Below are positions 35,409 to 44,428 of a stretch of DNA of 64,000 bases, in pieces. The stretch comes from an uncultured Sutterella sp. (GTDB lineage: Bacteria > Pseudomonadota > Gammaproteobacteria > Burkholderiales > Burkholderiaceae_F), in assembly GCA_900543805.1 (NCBI GenBank), contig UQTE01000002.1:72917-136916 (forward strand). Reading direction: 5' to 3'. The position numbers were made by a program, and so were the translations under genes. Every line of letters begins with the position of its first letter. Position 1 is the stretch's first letter. The notes under the pieces were generated by a model. It was not told the origin of the DNA. It searched no databases and saw nothing but the letters and a program-made list of their open reading frames with translations.

Positions 35409-36161
35409 TCACTTCGCTTCGCCGAACCACTTCTTCCAGATCTTGTCGTATTCGCCGTTTTCCTTCAGAGTCTTGAGGGCGGCGTTCAGCTCTCCCTGCA
35501 GCTTGGCGTTCTGCTTCGTCACGACCATCGCGAAGTCGTCGGCGGAGAGCATCTGGTCCGTCAGGTGCACGGTCTTCTGCGCGAGCGCGGGCTGCTGCAC
35601 GAGGATGTAGTCCGTCACGGGACGGTCGTTGATGACGGCAACGGAATTGCCCGTCGAGAGATCCATGATGGCTTCGGAGGCGTTGTTGAAGGTCGTCACC
35701 TTGGCGCCTTCGATTTCCTTGGCCTTCGCGGCGGCGGTCGTGCCGATCTGCACGCCCACGGTCTTGCCCTTCAGGTCCTCGAACGTCTTGATGTCCTTGG
35801 CGGCTTCCTTCGTCACGAGGATCGTCAGACCCGACTTGTAGAAGGGATCCGTGAAGAGCACGCGCTTCTTGCGCTCTTCGGTGATCGAGAAGCCCGAGGC
35901 GCCCACGTCGGCCGTGCCCGCCATGAGGGCCGGAATGATGCCGTCAAAGCCGATGTTGAGGATTTCGACGTCGTAGCCCATTTCCTTGGCCATGGCGCGG
36001 ATGAGATCCATTTCAAACCCCGTCACTTCCTTCGTTTCGCTGTTGACGAATTCAAAGGGCGGGAAGGTCGGGTTCGTCGCGACGCGCAGCGTGGCGGCGT
36101 TGGCGACGCCCGAAATGAGGCCGGCGGCGATGAGGAGTGTGGCGGTGAGGGACTTGAGCAT
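35409..36161 (-). CDS. Amino-acid ABC transporter periplasmic binding protein (SBP family 3)
   Basis: A 250-residue periplasmic ligand-binding protein with a clear Sec signal peptide (MLKSLTATLLIAAGLISGVANA, cut after about residue 22). The family signature GFEMDLIRAMAKEMG and the mature start LRVATNPTFPPFEF fit GlnH/FliY-type binders of polar amino acids. AAGGA lies 8 bases before the start. No permease or ATPase gene is adjacent, so it is an orphan that must use a transporter encoded elsewhere. It is divergent from isoaspartyl dipeptidase, which fits a theme of amino-acid scavenging. Confidence 0.9.
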   Translation of the reverse strand: MLKSLTATLLIAAGLISGVANAATLRVATNPTFPPFEFVNSETKEVTGFEMDLIRAMAKEMGYDVEILNIGFDGIIPALMAGTADVGASGFSITEERKKRVLFTDPFYKSGLTILVTKEAAKDIKTFEDLKGKTVGVQIGTTAAAKAKEIEGAKVTTFNNASEAIMDLSTGNSVAVINDRPVTDYILVQQPALAQKTVHLTDQMLSADDFAMVVTKQNAKLQGELNAALKTLKENGEYDKIWKKWFGEAK

Positions 36162-36494
36162 GATCGTTTTCCTTTTGGCGCGTTGAGTGGTTGTGCGGTC
36201 CGGGACTCTCGAGGGGGCGTCGAAAGTGCCCTTCGTTTCGAGTCACTATAGCGGCGGCGAAAGCGGCAAAGTGCTTCTCCCAAGCGCTTTTCTTCGAAAA
36301 TCTGCACATCTTTTTCCCGTCGCCAACCCCGCTAGGACAAAGGTCCGAGTGGCCGACGTTTGGTCGACAAAACCCATTTTTCGGGCGACCCGGACGCCAT
36401 GCCCCCAGGCCGCCTTCTACTAGAAAATGCGGAATCCGACGCCCCCTTCGTTGCGCTATGATTCTAGGATTCGTCAACCGATTGGAGACCATCC
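36162..36494. other. Divergent promoter region (binding protein / iadA)
   Basis: The 333 bases contain no gene. TATGAT at 36457-36462 is a plausible -10 box for iadA, about 33 bases before its start. The minus-strand promoter for the binding protein must lie here too. A protein-binding site was not recognised. Confidence 0.4.
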
Positions 36495-37637
36495 ATGCAT
36501 CCGATCCTCATCAAGAACGCCGACGTCTACGCGCCGGAACACCTCGGAACCCGCGACATTTTCCTTGCGGGCGGCAAAATCGTCGCGATGGCTGCAAAGC
36601 TCGACGTGACCCTCCCCGACCTCGAAGTGATCGACGCTGCGGGCTACATCGTGGCTCCGGGTCTTGTCGACCAGCACATCCACATTACGGGCGGCGGCGG
36701 CGAAGGCGGCTGGCACAGCCGCTGTCCCGAACTTGTCTTCTCCGAACTCGTGAAGGCGGGCGTGACGACCTTCCTCGGCGTCTCGGGCACCGACAGCATG
36801 ACGCGCTCCGTCGAAAACCTCCTCGCCAAGGTCCGCGGCCTCAAGAACGAAGGCGCCTCGGGCTGGATGTGGACGAGCAACTACGCCTATCCGGTCACCA
36901 CGATCACGAAGGACGTGCGCACCGACATGCTCGCGATTCCGGAAGTGCTCGGCGTGAAGATCGCCCTGGGCGACCACCGCTCCTCCTTCCCCAATCAGCA
37001 CGAAATCATGCAGATCCTCGCTGACGTCCGCGTCTCGGGGATGCTTACGGGCAAGACCGGGTTCCTTCACGTTCACCTCGGCGACTTCCCGTATTCGTTT
37101 GACATCTTCGACGAATGCGTCGCGCAGGGCATGCCCATCAAGCACATCCGTCCGACGCACGTCGCGCGCCATCCCGAAGTCTTCCGCCGCGCCTGCGAAT
37201 TCGCCAAGAAGGGCGGTTTCATCGACATCACGACGGGCGGCGGCAACTACATGGGTTCGGCCGCCGACGCCGTGCGCGCCGCGCTCGCCGACGGCGTTCC
37301 GTTCGACCGCATTACGCTCAGCTCCGACGGCCACGGCTCGATGCCGCGCTTCAACGAAGCGGGCGAAATGGTGGGCCTCGGCATCGGCTCGATCATGTGC
37401 GACATCGAAACGCTCCGCGAACTCAAGGACGACCTCGGCGTTGAAAAGGCCCTCACCCCGATGACGAAGACGGTCGCGGGCGCCCTCGGTCTCGAAACGA
37501 AGGGCGGCATCGCCGTCGGCAAGGACGCCGACATCCTCTTCCTCACGAAGGACCTCGACATCGACTGGGTCTTCATGATGGGCAAGGTCGCCATGCGCAA
37601 GGGCGAAGTCGTCATGAAGGGCGCCTTCGAAGAATAA
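36495..37637 (+). CDS. iadA: Isoaspartyl dipeptidase
   Basis: A 380-residue zinc amidohydrolase that cleaves beta-aspartyl dipeptides released from damaged or dietary proteins. The metal-binding HIH is in GLVDQHIHITGGGGEGG (about residues 61-63). The zinc-linked lysine region, the THVARHPE loop and the catalytic Asp in LSSDGHGSMP are all present. Length fits the E. coli enzyme (390). GGAG lies 6 bases before the ATG, and a strong terminator follows. The enzyme is cytoplasmic, so dipeptides must be imported. Confidence 0.94.
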   Translation: MHPILIKNADVYAPEHLGTRDIFLAGGKIVAMAAKLDVTLPDLEVIDAAGYIVAPGLVDQHIHITGGGGEGGWHSRCPELVFSELVKAGVTTFLGVSGTDSMTRSVENLLAKVRGLKNEGASGWMWTSNYAYPVTTITKDVRTDMLAIPEVLGVKIALGDHRSSFPNQHEIMQILADVRVSGMLTGKTGFLHVHLGDFPYSFDIFDECVAQGMPIKHIRPTHVARHPEVFRRACEFAKKGGFIDITTGGGNYMGSAADAVRAALADGVPFDRITLSSDGHGSMPRFNEAGEMVGLGIGSIMCDIETLRELKDDLGVEKALTPMTKTVAGALGLETKGGIAVGKDADILFLTKDLDIDWVFMMGKVAMRKGEVVMKGAFEE

Positions 37638-37665
37638 TTCGAAGCGTCAGACGCCTTGCATCGAA

Positions 37666-37701
37666 GCCGTCCGTTCGGTACGCCCGAACGGGCGGCTTTT
37701 T
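37666..37701 (+). terminator. Rho-independent terminator after iadA
   Basis: GCCG-t-CCGTTCGG at 37666-37678 pairs with CCGAACGG-g-CGGC at 37684-37696, followed by TTTTT. It sits 28 bases after the iadA stop. Confidence 0.85.
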
Positions 37702-37703
37702 CG

Positions 37704-37997
37704 TCTCGAACCCTCGAAAGAACAGGTAAATCAAAAAGATAGAAAAAAGATATCAGATCGCTATTTCACAACGGAATAACGCTTTCCGCCTGTTGGTATT
37801 CCTGAAAATAGGCTTCGCACAAACCGTTGCGGAAGTACCTTTCCGTTAAGAAATCGACGGCGCTTCGAATTTCCTCGCTTTCGCACGAGACATCCCTCTC
37901 TCGGACTATGGGCGTATGTCTTTGCGCTATGCAAAATGAAAAGATGACTTCCTTCGGGGAGTCCGACCATCCCGCCCCCCTTTCGGAGACCCCACAC
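37704..37997. other. Upstream region of the nap operon
   Basis: About 290 bases, richer in A/T than its surroundings, between the iadA terminator and napD. It must carry the nap promoter. I see no good FNR box (TTGAT-N4-ATCAA) or NarL heptamer pair. In-frame ATGs at 37929 and 37944 could extend NapD but have weak ribosome sites. Confidence 0.4.
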
Positions 37998-38252
37998 GTG
38001 AACTATTCCGCCGTGCTCGTTTTGTGCGAACCCGGTCGGCTGGCCGACGTGCGCCGACTCGCCGAAGCGCTTCCCTGGTTTGAAGCGCATCAGGAAGACG
38101 CCGAACACCATCGCTTCATCGGCGTGATCGAATCTTCCGACACCGACCAACAAGTCGAGTATTTCCGCATTCTGCAGACCATGGACGGCGTTCGAGACGT
38201 CTCGCTCGTCGTTCACCGGTTCGAGTCGTCCCCCGAGGACGCCGAATCCTGA
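37998..38252 (+). CDS. napD: NapD-like chaperone for periplasmic nitrate reductase
   Basis: An 84-residue cytoplasmic protein that binds the Tat signal of NapA and delays export until the molybdenum cofactor is in place. VNYSAVLVLCEPGRLADVRRLAEALP...HHRFIGVIESSD...RILQTMDGVRDVSLVVHRFE follows the NapD ferredoxin-like pattern. GTG at 37998 is preferred: CGGAGAC lies upstream with the same spacing as at napA, and the length then fits the family (about 87). Longer ATG starts give an unlike N-terminal extension. It lies 42 bases before napA as the first gene of the operon. Confidence 0.8.
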   Translation: MNYSAVLVLCEPGRLADVRRLAEALPWFEAHQEDAEHHRFIGVIESSDTDQQVEYFRILQTMDGVRDVSLVVHRFESSPEDAES

Positions 38253-38294
38253 CCACCTTTACCCTCGTTTTCCATATTTTCGGAGACCCACAAC

Positions 38295-41039
38295 ATGGAA
38301 AAACGCATTGAAATCGTTGACGTGCGCCGCCGCGCGCTCCTCAAGTCCGGTCTTGCGGCCTCCGCCGCGATGACGATCGGCCTGCCCGTTTCGGCCGAAG
38401 AAAAGGCGGCCGCCACCGCCAGTGAAGACGGCATTGCCTGGCACAAGGGCGTCTGCCGCTTCTGCGGCACGGGCTGCGGCCTTCTCGTCGGCGTGCGAAA
38501 CGGCCGCGTCGTCGCGACGAAGGGCGACCCCGACGCGCCCGTGAACCGCGGCCTCAACTGCGTCAAGGGCTATTTCAACGCCAAGATTCCCTACGGCCGC
38601 GACCGTCTCACGCAGCCTCTGATGCGCCGCACGAACGGCAAGTTCGACAAGAACGGCAAGTTCGAGCCCGTCAGTTGGGATGAGGCCTTCGACGAAATGG
38701 CGAAACAATTCAAGCGCGTCTATGAGAAGAAGGGGCCCTCGGGCGTCTCGATCATCGGCTCGGGCCAGTACACGATTCCCGAAGCCTACACCGCGTCGAA
38801 ACTCATGAAGGGGGGCTTTCGCTCGAACAACATCGACCCGAATGCTCGTCTTTGCATGGCCTCGGCCGTCGTTGGGTTCTATCAGACCTTCGGCGTCGAC
38901 GAACCCGCTAACCACTACGGCGACATTGAACTGGCCGACACCATGCTCCTTTGGGGCAACAACATGGCCGAAGCCCACCCGGTTCTTTGGTCGCGCGTCG
39001 CGAACCGCAAGCTGACGGCCAAGTCGACGAAACTCGTCAACATCACGACGTTCCGCAACCTCTCCTCGGGCCTCGCCGACGAAACGATCGTCTTCAAGCC
39101 GGGCACCGACCTGGCGATCCTCAACTATCTCATCCGAGAAATCTATGTGCGCGGTAAGGTCAACCGCGAATTCGTCGAAAAGCACTGCGTCTTCGCGGCG
39201 GGCGTGACCGACATCGGCTTCGGCCTTCGCAACACCGACAAGTTCGCCTATCCGGCCGAAAAGGACGTCATGCAGCGTCAGCTCGTCATAAAGCTCGACG
39301 CCGACGAGGCGATTGCGCAGGGCCGCAAGGTCGGCGAAGAAGTCCCGCAGAAGAATTCGGGCGGCACCGCTGGCAAGCACTGGCGCATCAGCGAAGAGGA
39401 ATTCAAGAAGGGGATCGAACCCTACACGCTCGACTTCGTCGCCAAGCTCGCCAAGGGCGACGCAGACGAGTCGATCGAAACCTTCAAGAAGAAACTCGTC
39501 GACCTCGCCGACCTCGTCTGCGACACGAAGCGCAACCTCATGAGCTTCTGGTGCATGGGCGTGAATCAGCATACGCGAGGCGTGTGGGTGAACGAACAGA
39601 TCTACGACCTGCATCTGCTCCTCGGCAAGCACGGCCTGCCCGGCAACGGCGCCTTCTCGCTCACGGGCCAGCCCTCGGCCTGCGGCTCCGCCCGCGAAGT
39701 GGGAGCCTTCTGCCACCGACTGCCTTCCGACATGCTCGTCGCGAACCCGAAGCACCGCGCGAAGACCGAGTCGATCTGGAAGCTCCCCGAAGGCACGCTC
39801 AACCCGAAGGTCGGGGCGTCCCTCATGGAAATCCTGCGCGGCCTCGAAGACAAGTCGATCAACTTCGTCTGGACGCAGGTCGTCAACATCTTCCAGTCCT
39901 CCCCGAACAACACGCACTGGGTGCGCGCCGCGCGCGATCCGGAAAACTTCGTGGTCGTCGCGGACGTCTATCCGACCTACAGCGCCCGCTGCGCCGACCT
40001 GATCCTGCCAGCCGCGATGCACTTTGAAAAATGGGGCCTCTACGGCAACGGCGAACGCCGCACGCAGGGCTGGCATCAGGTGACGGAACCCGCGGGCGAG
40101 AGCCGCTCCGACATCTGGATGATGATGGAGTTCGCCAAGCGCTTCAAAGTTTCCGAAACCTGGGGCGCCGTGCCGCTCAAGGGCGTTCCGGGCGACAAGC
40201 TCCCCGACGTCCTCGAAAAGGCCAAGGCCATGGGCATCGATCCGAACGCGACGCTCTACGACGTGCTCTTCGCGCCCTCCGAGTCGCGCAACGCCGTCTG
40301 GCCCGATCCGAAGTATCCGAACGAATTGAACGGCACCGGCAAGGCGCTCGGTCTTCCCTACTTCCCGGAAAAGGCGCTCTTCAACGAATACCGCCGGTTC
40401 ACGCTCGGTGACGGGCACGATCTCGCCGACTTCGACACCTACATGGATCCGAAGGTCCGCGGTCTCCTCTGGCCGGTCGTCGACGGCAAGGAAACGCCCT
40501 ACCGCTTCAACACGGAATTCGACCCGTTTGCGAAGGAAGACGCGCTCTTCTACGGCAAGCTCATGAAGGACATGGCGACGGGCGACCTCTACGGCGTCAC
40601 CGACCCGAAGGCGACCGTCTATGCGGGCAAGGCCAAGATCTTCTTCCGACCCTATGCCGCGCCGGTCGAGCAGCCCGACGCCCACTACGACCTGTGGCTC
40701 TCGACGGGCCGTATCCTCGAGCACTGGCATACGGGTTCGATGACGCGCCGCGTGCCGGAACTCCACCGCGCCGCCGCCCAGGCCTACCTCTACATGAATC
40801 CGCACGACGCCGAAGCGCGCGGCCTCAAGCGCGGCGACCGCGCCAAGGTCACGAGCCGTCACGGCGAGTGCACGGCCGTCGTCGAGACGCAGATCCGCAA
40901 CATCATGCCGCGCGGCATGACGTGGCTCGCCTTCTTCGACGAAGCCGTCATGACGAACGCCGTCTGCATCGACGCGACCGACCCGATCTCGCTTGAGCCC
41001 GACTACAAGAAGACCGCGGTCCGCGTGACGAAGGCCTGA
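38295..41039 (+). CDS. napA: Periplasmic nitrate reductase catalytic subunit NapA
   Basis: A 914-residue molybdoenzyme that reduces nitrate to nitrite in the periplasm. It has a Tat-type leader (RRRALLKSG at 11-19). The [4Fe-4S] ligands are C54, C57, C61 and C89 and the Mo-ligating cysteine is C187 (in DPNARLCMASAVVG). The bis-MGD binding regions include LLWGNNMAEAHPVLWSR. At 914 residues it is longer than E. coli NapA (828) and similar to epsilonproteobacterial forms (about 925). Its operon order D-A-G-H-B lacks napC. Confidence 0.96.
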   Translation: MEKRIEIVDVRRRALLKSGLAASAAMTIGLPVSAEEKAAATASEDGIAWHKGVCRFCGTGCGLLVGVRNGRVVATKGDPDAPVNRGLNCVKGYFNAKIPYGRDRLTQPLMRRTNGKFDKNGKFEPVSWDEAFDEMAKQFKRVYEKKGPSGVSIIGSGQYTIPEAYTASKLMKGGFRSNNIDPNARLCMASAVVGFYQTFGVDEPANHYGDIELADTMLLWGNNMAEAHPVLWSRVANRKLTAKSTKLVNITTFRNLSSGLADETIVFKPGTDLAILNYLIREIYVRGKVNREFVEKHCVFAAGVTDIGFGLRNTDKFAYPAEKDVMQRQLVIKLDADEAIAQGRKVGEEVPQKNSGGTAGKHWRISEEEFKKGIEPYTLDFVAKLAKGDADESIETFKKKLVDLADLVCDTKRNLMSFWCMGVNQHTRGVWVNEQIYDLHLLLGKHGLPGNGAFSLTGQPSACGSAREVGAFCHRLPSDMLVANPKHRAKTESIWKLPEGTLNPKVGASLMEILRGLEDKSINFVWTQVVNIFQSSPNNTHWVRAARDPENFVVVADVYPTYSARCADLILPAAMHFEKWGLYGNGERRTQGWHQVTEPAGESRSDIWMMMEFAKRFKVSETWGAVPLKGVPGDKLPDVLEKAKAMGIDPNATLYDVLFAPSESRNAVWPDPKYPNELNGTGKALGLPYFPEKALFNEYRRFTLGDGHDLADFDTYMDPKVRGLLWPVVDGKETPYRFNTEFDPFAKEDALFYGKLMKDMATGDLYGVTDPKATVYAGKAKIFFRPYAAPVEQPDAHYDLWLSTGRILEHWHTGSMTRRVPELHRAAAQAYLYMNPHDAEARGLKRGDRAKVTSRHGECTAVVETQIRNIMPRGMTWLAFFDEAVMTNAVCIDATDPISLEPDYKKTAVRVTKA

Positions 41040-41040
41040 C

Positions 41041-41817
41041 ATGGCTGACGACCCGAAAGTCAATCGCCGGCGCTTTCTCGCCGGGGCCGCCGAAGCGGGT
41101 GCCGCCTGCGTCGTGCTCGGCCTCGGCTGGGGCGCGGTGTCGATGCGCGACGCGAACGCCCGCTGGGTGCCGCGTCCGCCGGGCGCGCTCCTCGGGAAGG
41201 ACTTCCTTGCCGCCTGCGCGCACTGCGGACAGTGCGTCGCGGCGTGCCCCTACGAGACGTTGAGAATCGCCGGGATCGGCGATCCCGCGCCCGTGGGGAC
41301 GCCCTACTTCGAGCCCGAAAAGATCCCCTGCTACATGTGCGAGGATCTCGCCTGCGTGAAGGCCTGTCCGACGGGAGCGCTTTCGCCCGAACTCGAGTCG
41401 ATACGCGACGCCCGCATGGGCGTCGCGATGATCGACCCGAACGCCTGCCTTTCCTGGCAGGGGCTTCGCTGCGAAGTGTGCTTCCGCGACTGTCCCCTGA
41501 GCGGCGAAGCGATCGTGCTGAGTCCGCATCCTCGGGAATTGAGCAAGCACGCCGTCTTCGTACCGGAAATCCGGCCGGAGAAGTGCACCGGGTGCGGTCT
41601 CTGCATCAAGAGCTGCCCCACCGACAAGCCCGCCGTGCGCATCCACGATCCGGAGCGCACCTTGGGCGAAATCGGACGGCACTACCGCCTCGGCTGGCTC
41701 GAAGCGGACGACCCGAAGAACCAAAGGAGCGCGCCGGAACCCGACGCCAAACCCGCCGAAGAGCCGGTGCCCTTTGCGTCGGGCCTTGACTACCTCAATC
41801 AGGAGGTGCTGCCGTGA
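41041..41817 (+). CDS. napG: Ferredoxin-type protein NapG
   Basis: A 258-residue iron-sulfur protein exported by Tat (NRRRFLAGAAEAG near residues 8-20). It has four [4Fe-4S] cysteine clusters, for example CAHCGQCVAACP, CYMCEDLACVKACP, CEVCFRDCP and CTGCGLCIKSCP. With NapH it forms a quinol-oxidising route that feeds electrons to NapB and NapA. It starts one base after the napA stop, and its C-terminus overlaps napH. Confidence 0.94.
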   Translation: MADDPKVNRRRFLAGAAEAGAACVVLGLGWGAVSMRDANARWVPRPPGALLGKDFLAACAHCGQCVAACPYETLRIAGIGDPAPVGTPYFEPEKIPCYMCEDLACVKACPTGALSPELESIRDARMGVAMIDPNACLSWQGLRCEVCFRDCPLSGEAIVLSPHPRELSKHAVFVPEIRPEKCTGCGLCIKSCPTDKPAVRIHDPERTLGEIGRHYRLGWLEADDPKNQRSAPEPDAKPAEEPVPFASGLDYLNQEVLP

Positions 41818-42716
41818 AGCCCGAAGTTCATCATCTGCCGCCCGCCAAGACCTGGCGCGAACGGTTGCACCGAAACCGCTTCGGTCTCGCGCGCCATCTC
41901 GTGCAGGTTCTGGTGCTCCTGGCCTTCGTCGGGACGGCCCGCTGGGGCTGGACGATTGCGGGCGAAAAGCTCCTCTCCGGGGACCTTTCGAGTTCGCTCG
42001 TTCTCGGAACGATTCCGCTCTCGGACCCGCTCGCGCTCCTCGAGCGTCTCTTTGCGGGTCACCTCCCGCAGGGCGCGGCGCTTCTCGGAGCCGTGATCGT
42101 CTTCGTCCTCTACGCGGTGCTCGGTTCGCGCACCTTCTGCGGCTGGGTCTGTCCGATGAATCTCGTCACCGACCTCGCCGACGCGCTGCGCCGGGCTCTG
42201 AAGCTTGACGCCGACCTCGTGCGCCTCTCGAAAGGCGTTCGCTACGCGTCGCTCGTCACCGCCCTTTTGGCGAGCGCCGCGACGGGCGTCGCCGCCTTCG
42301 AGGCGGTGAGTCCGCAGGCCTTCCTCTGGCGCGACGTCGTCTGGGGGACGGGACTCGGAGCCCTTTCGGCCGCGCTCGGGATCTTCGCGCTCGACCTCGC
42401 GCTTTTGCGCCACGGTTGGTGCGGACATCTCTGCCCCTTGGGCGCCTTCTGGACCGTCGTCGGAAAAGTCGTCGGCCGCGTCTTCGGACGCAGCCTCGTC
42501 GGGATCGCGTTTGAAAAGAACCGCTGCACGCACTGCGGCGACTGTCTGCGCGTCTGTCCCGAACCGCAAATCATTCGTTTTAAGGAACTCGAAGCGAAGG
42601 GCCGCATTCCCACGGGCGAGTGCCTCAACTGCGGGAAGTGCCTCGAAGTCTGTCCCGAGGACGCGCTTCGCTTCACCGTTCGATCCAATTCACAGGGAGA
42701 CTCTCATGATTCGTAA
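41814..42716 (+). CDS. napH: Quinol dehydrogenase membrane component NapH
   Basis: A 300-residue inner-membrane protein with four to five segments. It carries two cysteine motifs facing the membrane surface (FCGWVCPMN and HGWCGHLCPLG) and two C-terminal ferredoxin motifs (CTHCGDCLRVCP, CLNCGKCLEVCP). It starts with GTG and has AGGAGG 7 bases upstream; it overlaps napG by 4 bases and napB by 11. It oxidises quinol and passes electrons to NapG. Confidence 0.93.
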   Translation: MKPEVHHLPPAKTWRERLHRNRFGLARHLVQVLVLLAFVGTARWGWTIAGEKLLSGDLSSSLVLGTIPLSDPLALLERLFAGHLPQGAALLGAVIVFVLYAVLGSRTFCGWVCPMNLVTDLADALRRALKLDADLVRLSKGVRYASLVTALLASAATGVAAFEAVSPQAFLWRDVVWGTGLGALSAALGIFALDLALLRHGWCGHLCPLGAFWTVVGKVVGRVFGRSLVGIAFEKNRCTHCGDCLRVCPEPQIIRFKELEAKGRIPTGECLNCGKCLEVCPEDALRFTVRSNSQGDSHDS

Positions 42717-43023
42717 ACTCTCCGTTTCTCTGCTTGCCGCGGCCTTCGGCGCGGCTCTCTCCACCGCCGCGTTTGCCGTGGACACGCCGATCATCGGCGC
42801 CCCGAAACCCGTTCCGCACTCCGTGACCGAATACCTCCCGATCACGCAGGACAAGAACGCGTGCATCCTCTGCCACAAGCGGGCCGGTGCGCAGCCGAAG
42901 AAGGGCGAAATCCCCGCCACCCACTATGAGAAGGACGGAAAGCTCTCCGCCCTGCGCTGGGAATGCTCGCTCTGCCACGCGCCCAACGTCGATCAGTCGA
43001 CGTATTCCTTCCAGCTGCAGTGA
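42706..43023 (+). CDS. napB: Short NapB-type diheme cytochrome c
   Basis: A 105-residue periplasmic cytochrome with a Sec signal (MIRKLSVSLLAAAFGAALSTAAFA, about 24 residues) and two CXXCH haem sites (CILCHK and CSLCHA). The conserved lead-in (ITQDKNACILCH, PATHY) marks NapB. It is shorter than E. coli NapB (about 150), with less sequence before the first haem. It passes electrons from NapGH to NapA. GGGAG lies upstream and the start overlaps napH. Two hairpins follow. Confidence 0.92.
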   Translation: MIRKLSVSLLAAAFGAALSTAAFAVDTPIIGAPKPVPHSVTEYLPITQDKNACILCHKRAGAQPKKGEIPATHYEKDGKLSALRWECSLCHAPNVDQSTYSFQLQ

Positions 43024-43032
43024 TGCCGGGAT

Positions 43033-43099
43033 AGAGGCCTTCGGGCCTCTCTCCTCATCGTTTGCGACAACGCCGCCCCGAAACCGAGGCGGCGTTTTT
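43033..43099 (+). terminator. Tandem hairpins and terminator after napB
   Basis: The first stem, AGAGGCC/GGCCTCT at 43033-43050, has no T-tract. The second, AACGCCGCC at 43069-43077 with GGCGGCGTT at 43088-43096, is followed by TTTC and is a good rho-independent terminator for the nap operon. Confidence 0.8.
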
Positions 43100-43120
43100 C
43101 TTGGTGCGTTTCGAAGCGCC

Positions 43121-44425
43121 TTATCCGCGCTCGTCCATGCGCTTCACCTTCGCGCCCGTGAGCGTCACCGTCAAGCACGTTCCCTCGGGAGAACTCTCGA
43201 TCGCGACACGCCAGCCGCAGCGGTCCGCGATGCGCTTTACGACCGACAAGCCGACGCCCGAGCCCTCATGCCCCGCGGACGAGACGCCGCGGAAGAACTT
43301 CTCGTAGATCCGCTTCTGCTCCTCTTCGGTGATGCCCGGTCCCGTGTCCCGCACGGAAAAGCCTTCGTTCGTCTCCGTGATCACGACTTCGCCCTTTTCC
43401 GTGTAGAGAATGGCGTTCTTCACAAGATTCGTCACAACGACGCCGAGCAACACGGGCGAATAGGTCCCCGGCACCCGACCTTCCGAGCGAAGGGTGAGTG
43501 CAAGTCCCTTTTCCCGCGCAGCGAGCGTCCACACTTCCGCGGCGCGTTCGAGAACGGGCGTCACTTCGTCCGTCATGCCGTCCGAAGTCTGCGACTGTCG
43601 AGCAAGCGCAAGGAAAATTTCGAGGAGCTCCTGCATTTCGTCGATCACGCGGAAGATTCGCTCGAGGTGCGCGCGCTGCCGATCGTTGAGGTCGCCCAAC
43701 TCCAGGCATTCCGCACTCGTCCGAAGGACCGTGAGCGGCGTGCGCAGTTCGTGGCTCACGTCCGACGTAAAGGCGCGTTCGCGCTCGATCGCCTTGAAAA
43801 GCCGTTCCATCGTGCGGTCGCAGGCTTGGGCCAGGCGCCCCACTTCGTCGTCGGCGAAGTCGATCGACATCGGTTGGTAGGTCTTGGCATTCATCAGCGT
43901 CGATACCCTCTTCGAGAGCCTTCGGATCGGATTCACCACCAAACGCCCGAGCCAGACGCCCGCAAGCGTTGCAATGAGCAAAACGACGCAGAAGGAAACG
44001 GTCACCATGCGGTGAAATTCCAGCTCCGTTTGTTCAAATGCAGCCTGATCGAAAACGAGAAGAAGCGTGTGGCCGTCGTCGGTCACGCGCTTGAAGAGAA
44101 AGGAAGCCGGTTCTCCCACGTATTCCGAATACCCCGTCGGCGCATCCGCGTATTGGGGAGGAATCGGACGCAATTTCGGCGAATCTCCGTAAAGACTGAT
44201 TTCTCCCGTCTGAAAAGGCGTTCTCCCCCAACTCAATTCCGCCTCCATGAGGGTGATCTTCTCGCGCATGATGTCGCCCACGAGCGTCGACTCCACGTAT
44301 TCGATCGTATAAACGAGCGCGACCGAATAGAGGAGCGACACAAGGCCGATCAGGATCGCAAAGCCCAGGATCACGCGCTGGACGAGCGTGAGCCGCGACG
44401 TGACGGGAAAGAGGCGTCGAGGCAT
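43121..44425 (-). CDS. Sensor histidine kinase (PmrB/QseC-like)
   Basis: A 434-residue inner-membrane kinase. Segments at about 17-40 and 140-162 flank a periplasmic sensor loop. HAMP-like and dimerisation regions follow, with the phospho-accepting His in FTSDVSHELRTPL (near 222), N-box NLVKNAILYT, and G-boxes DTGPGI and GSGVGLSVV. It pairs with the response regulator 3 bases upstream. The pair is divergent from a PAP2-EptA fusion, so it is a good candidate for a PmrAB-type system that senses cationic peptides, metals or pH; the sensor loop itself does not prove this. Confidence 0.9.
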   Translation of the reverse strand: MPRRLFPVTSRLTLVQRVILGFAILIGLVSLLYSVALVYTIEYVESTLVGDIMREKITLMEAELSWGRTPFQTGEISLYGDSPKLRPIPPQYADAPTGYSEYVGEPASFLFKRVTDDGHTLLLVFDQAAFEQTELEFHRMVTVSFCVVLLIATLAGVWLGRLVVNPIRRLSKRVSTLMNAKTYQPMSIDFADDEVGRLAQACDRTMERLFKAIERERAFTSDVSHELRTPLTVLRTSAECLELGDLNDRQRAHLERIFRVIDEMQELLEIFLALARQSQTSDGMTDEVTPVLERAAEVWTLAAREKGLALTLRSEGRVPGTYSPVLLGVVVTNLVKNAILYTEKGEVVITETNEGFSVRDTGPGITEEEQKRIYEKFFRGVSSAGHEGSGVGLSVVKRIADRCGWRVAIESSPEGTCLTVTLTGAKVKRMDERG

Positions 44426-44428
44426 GAC

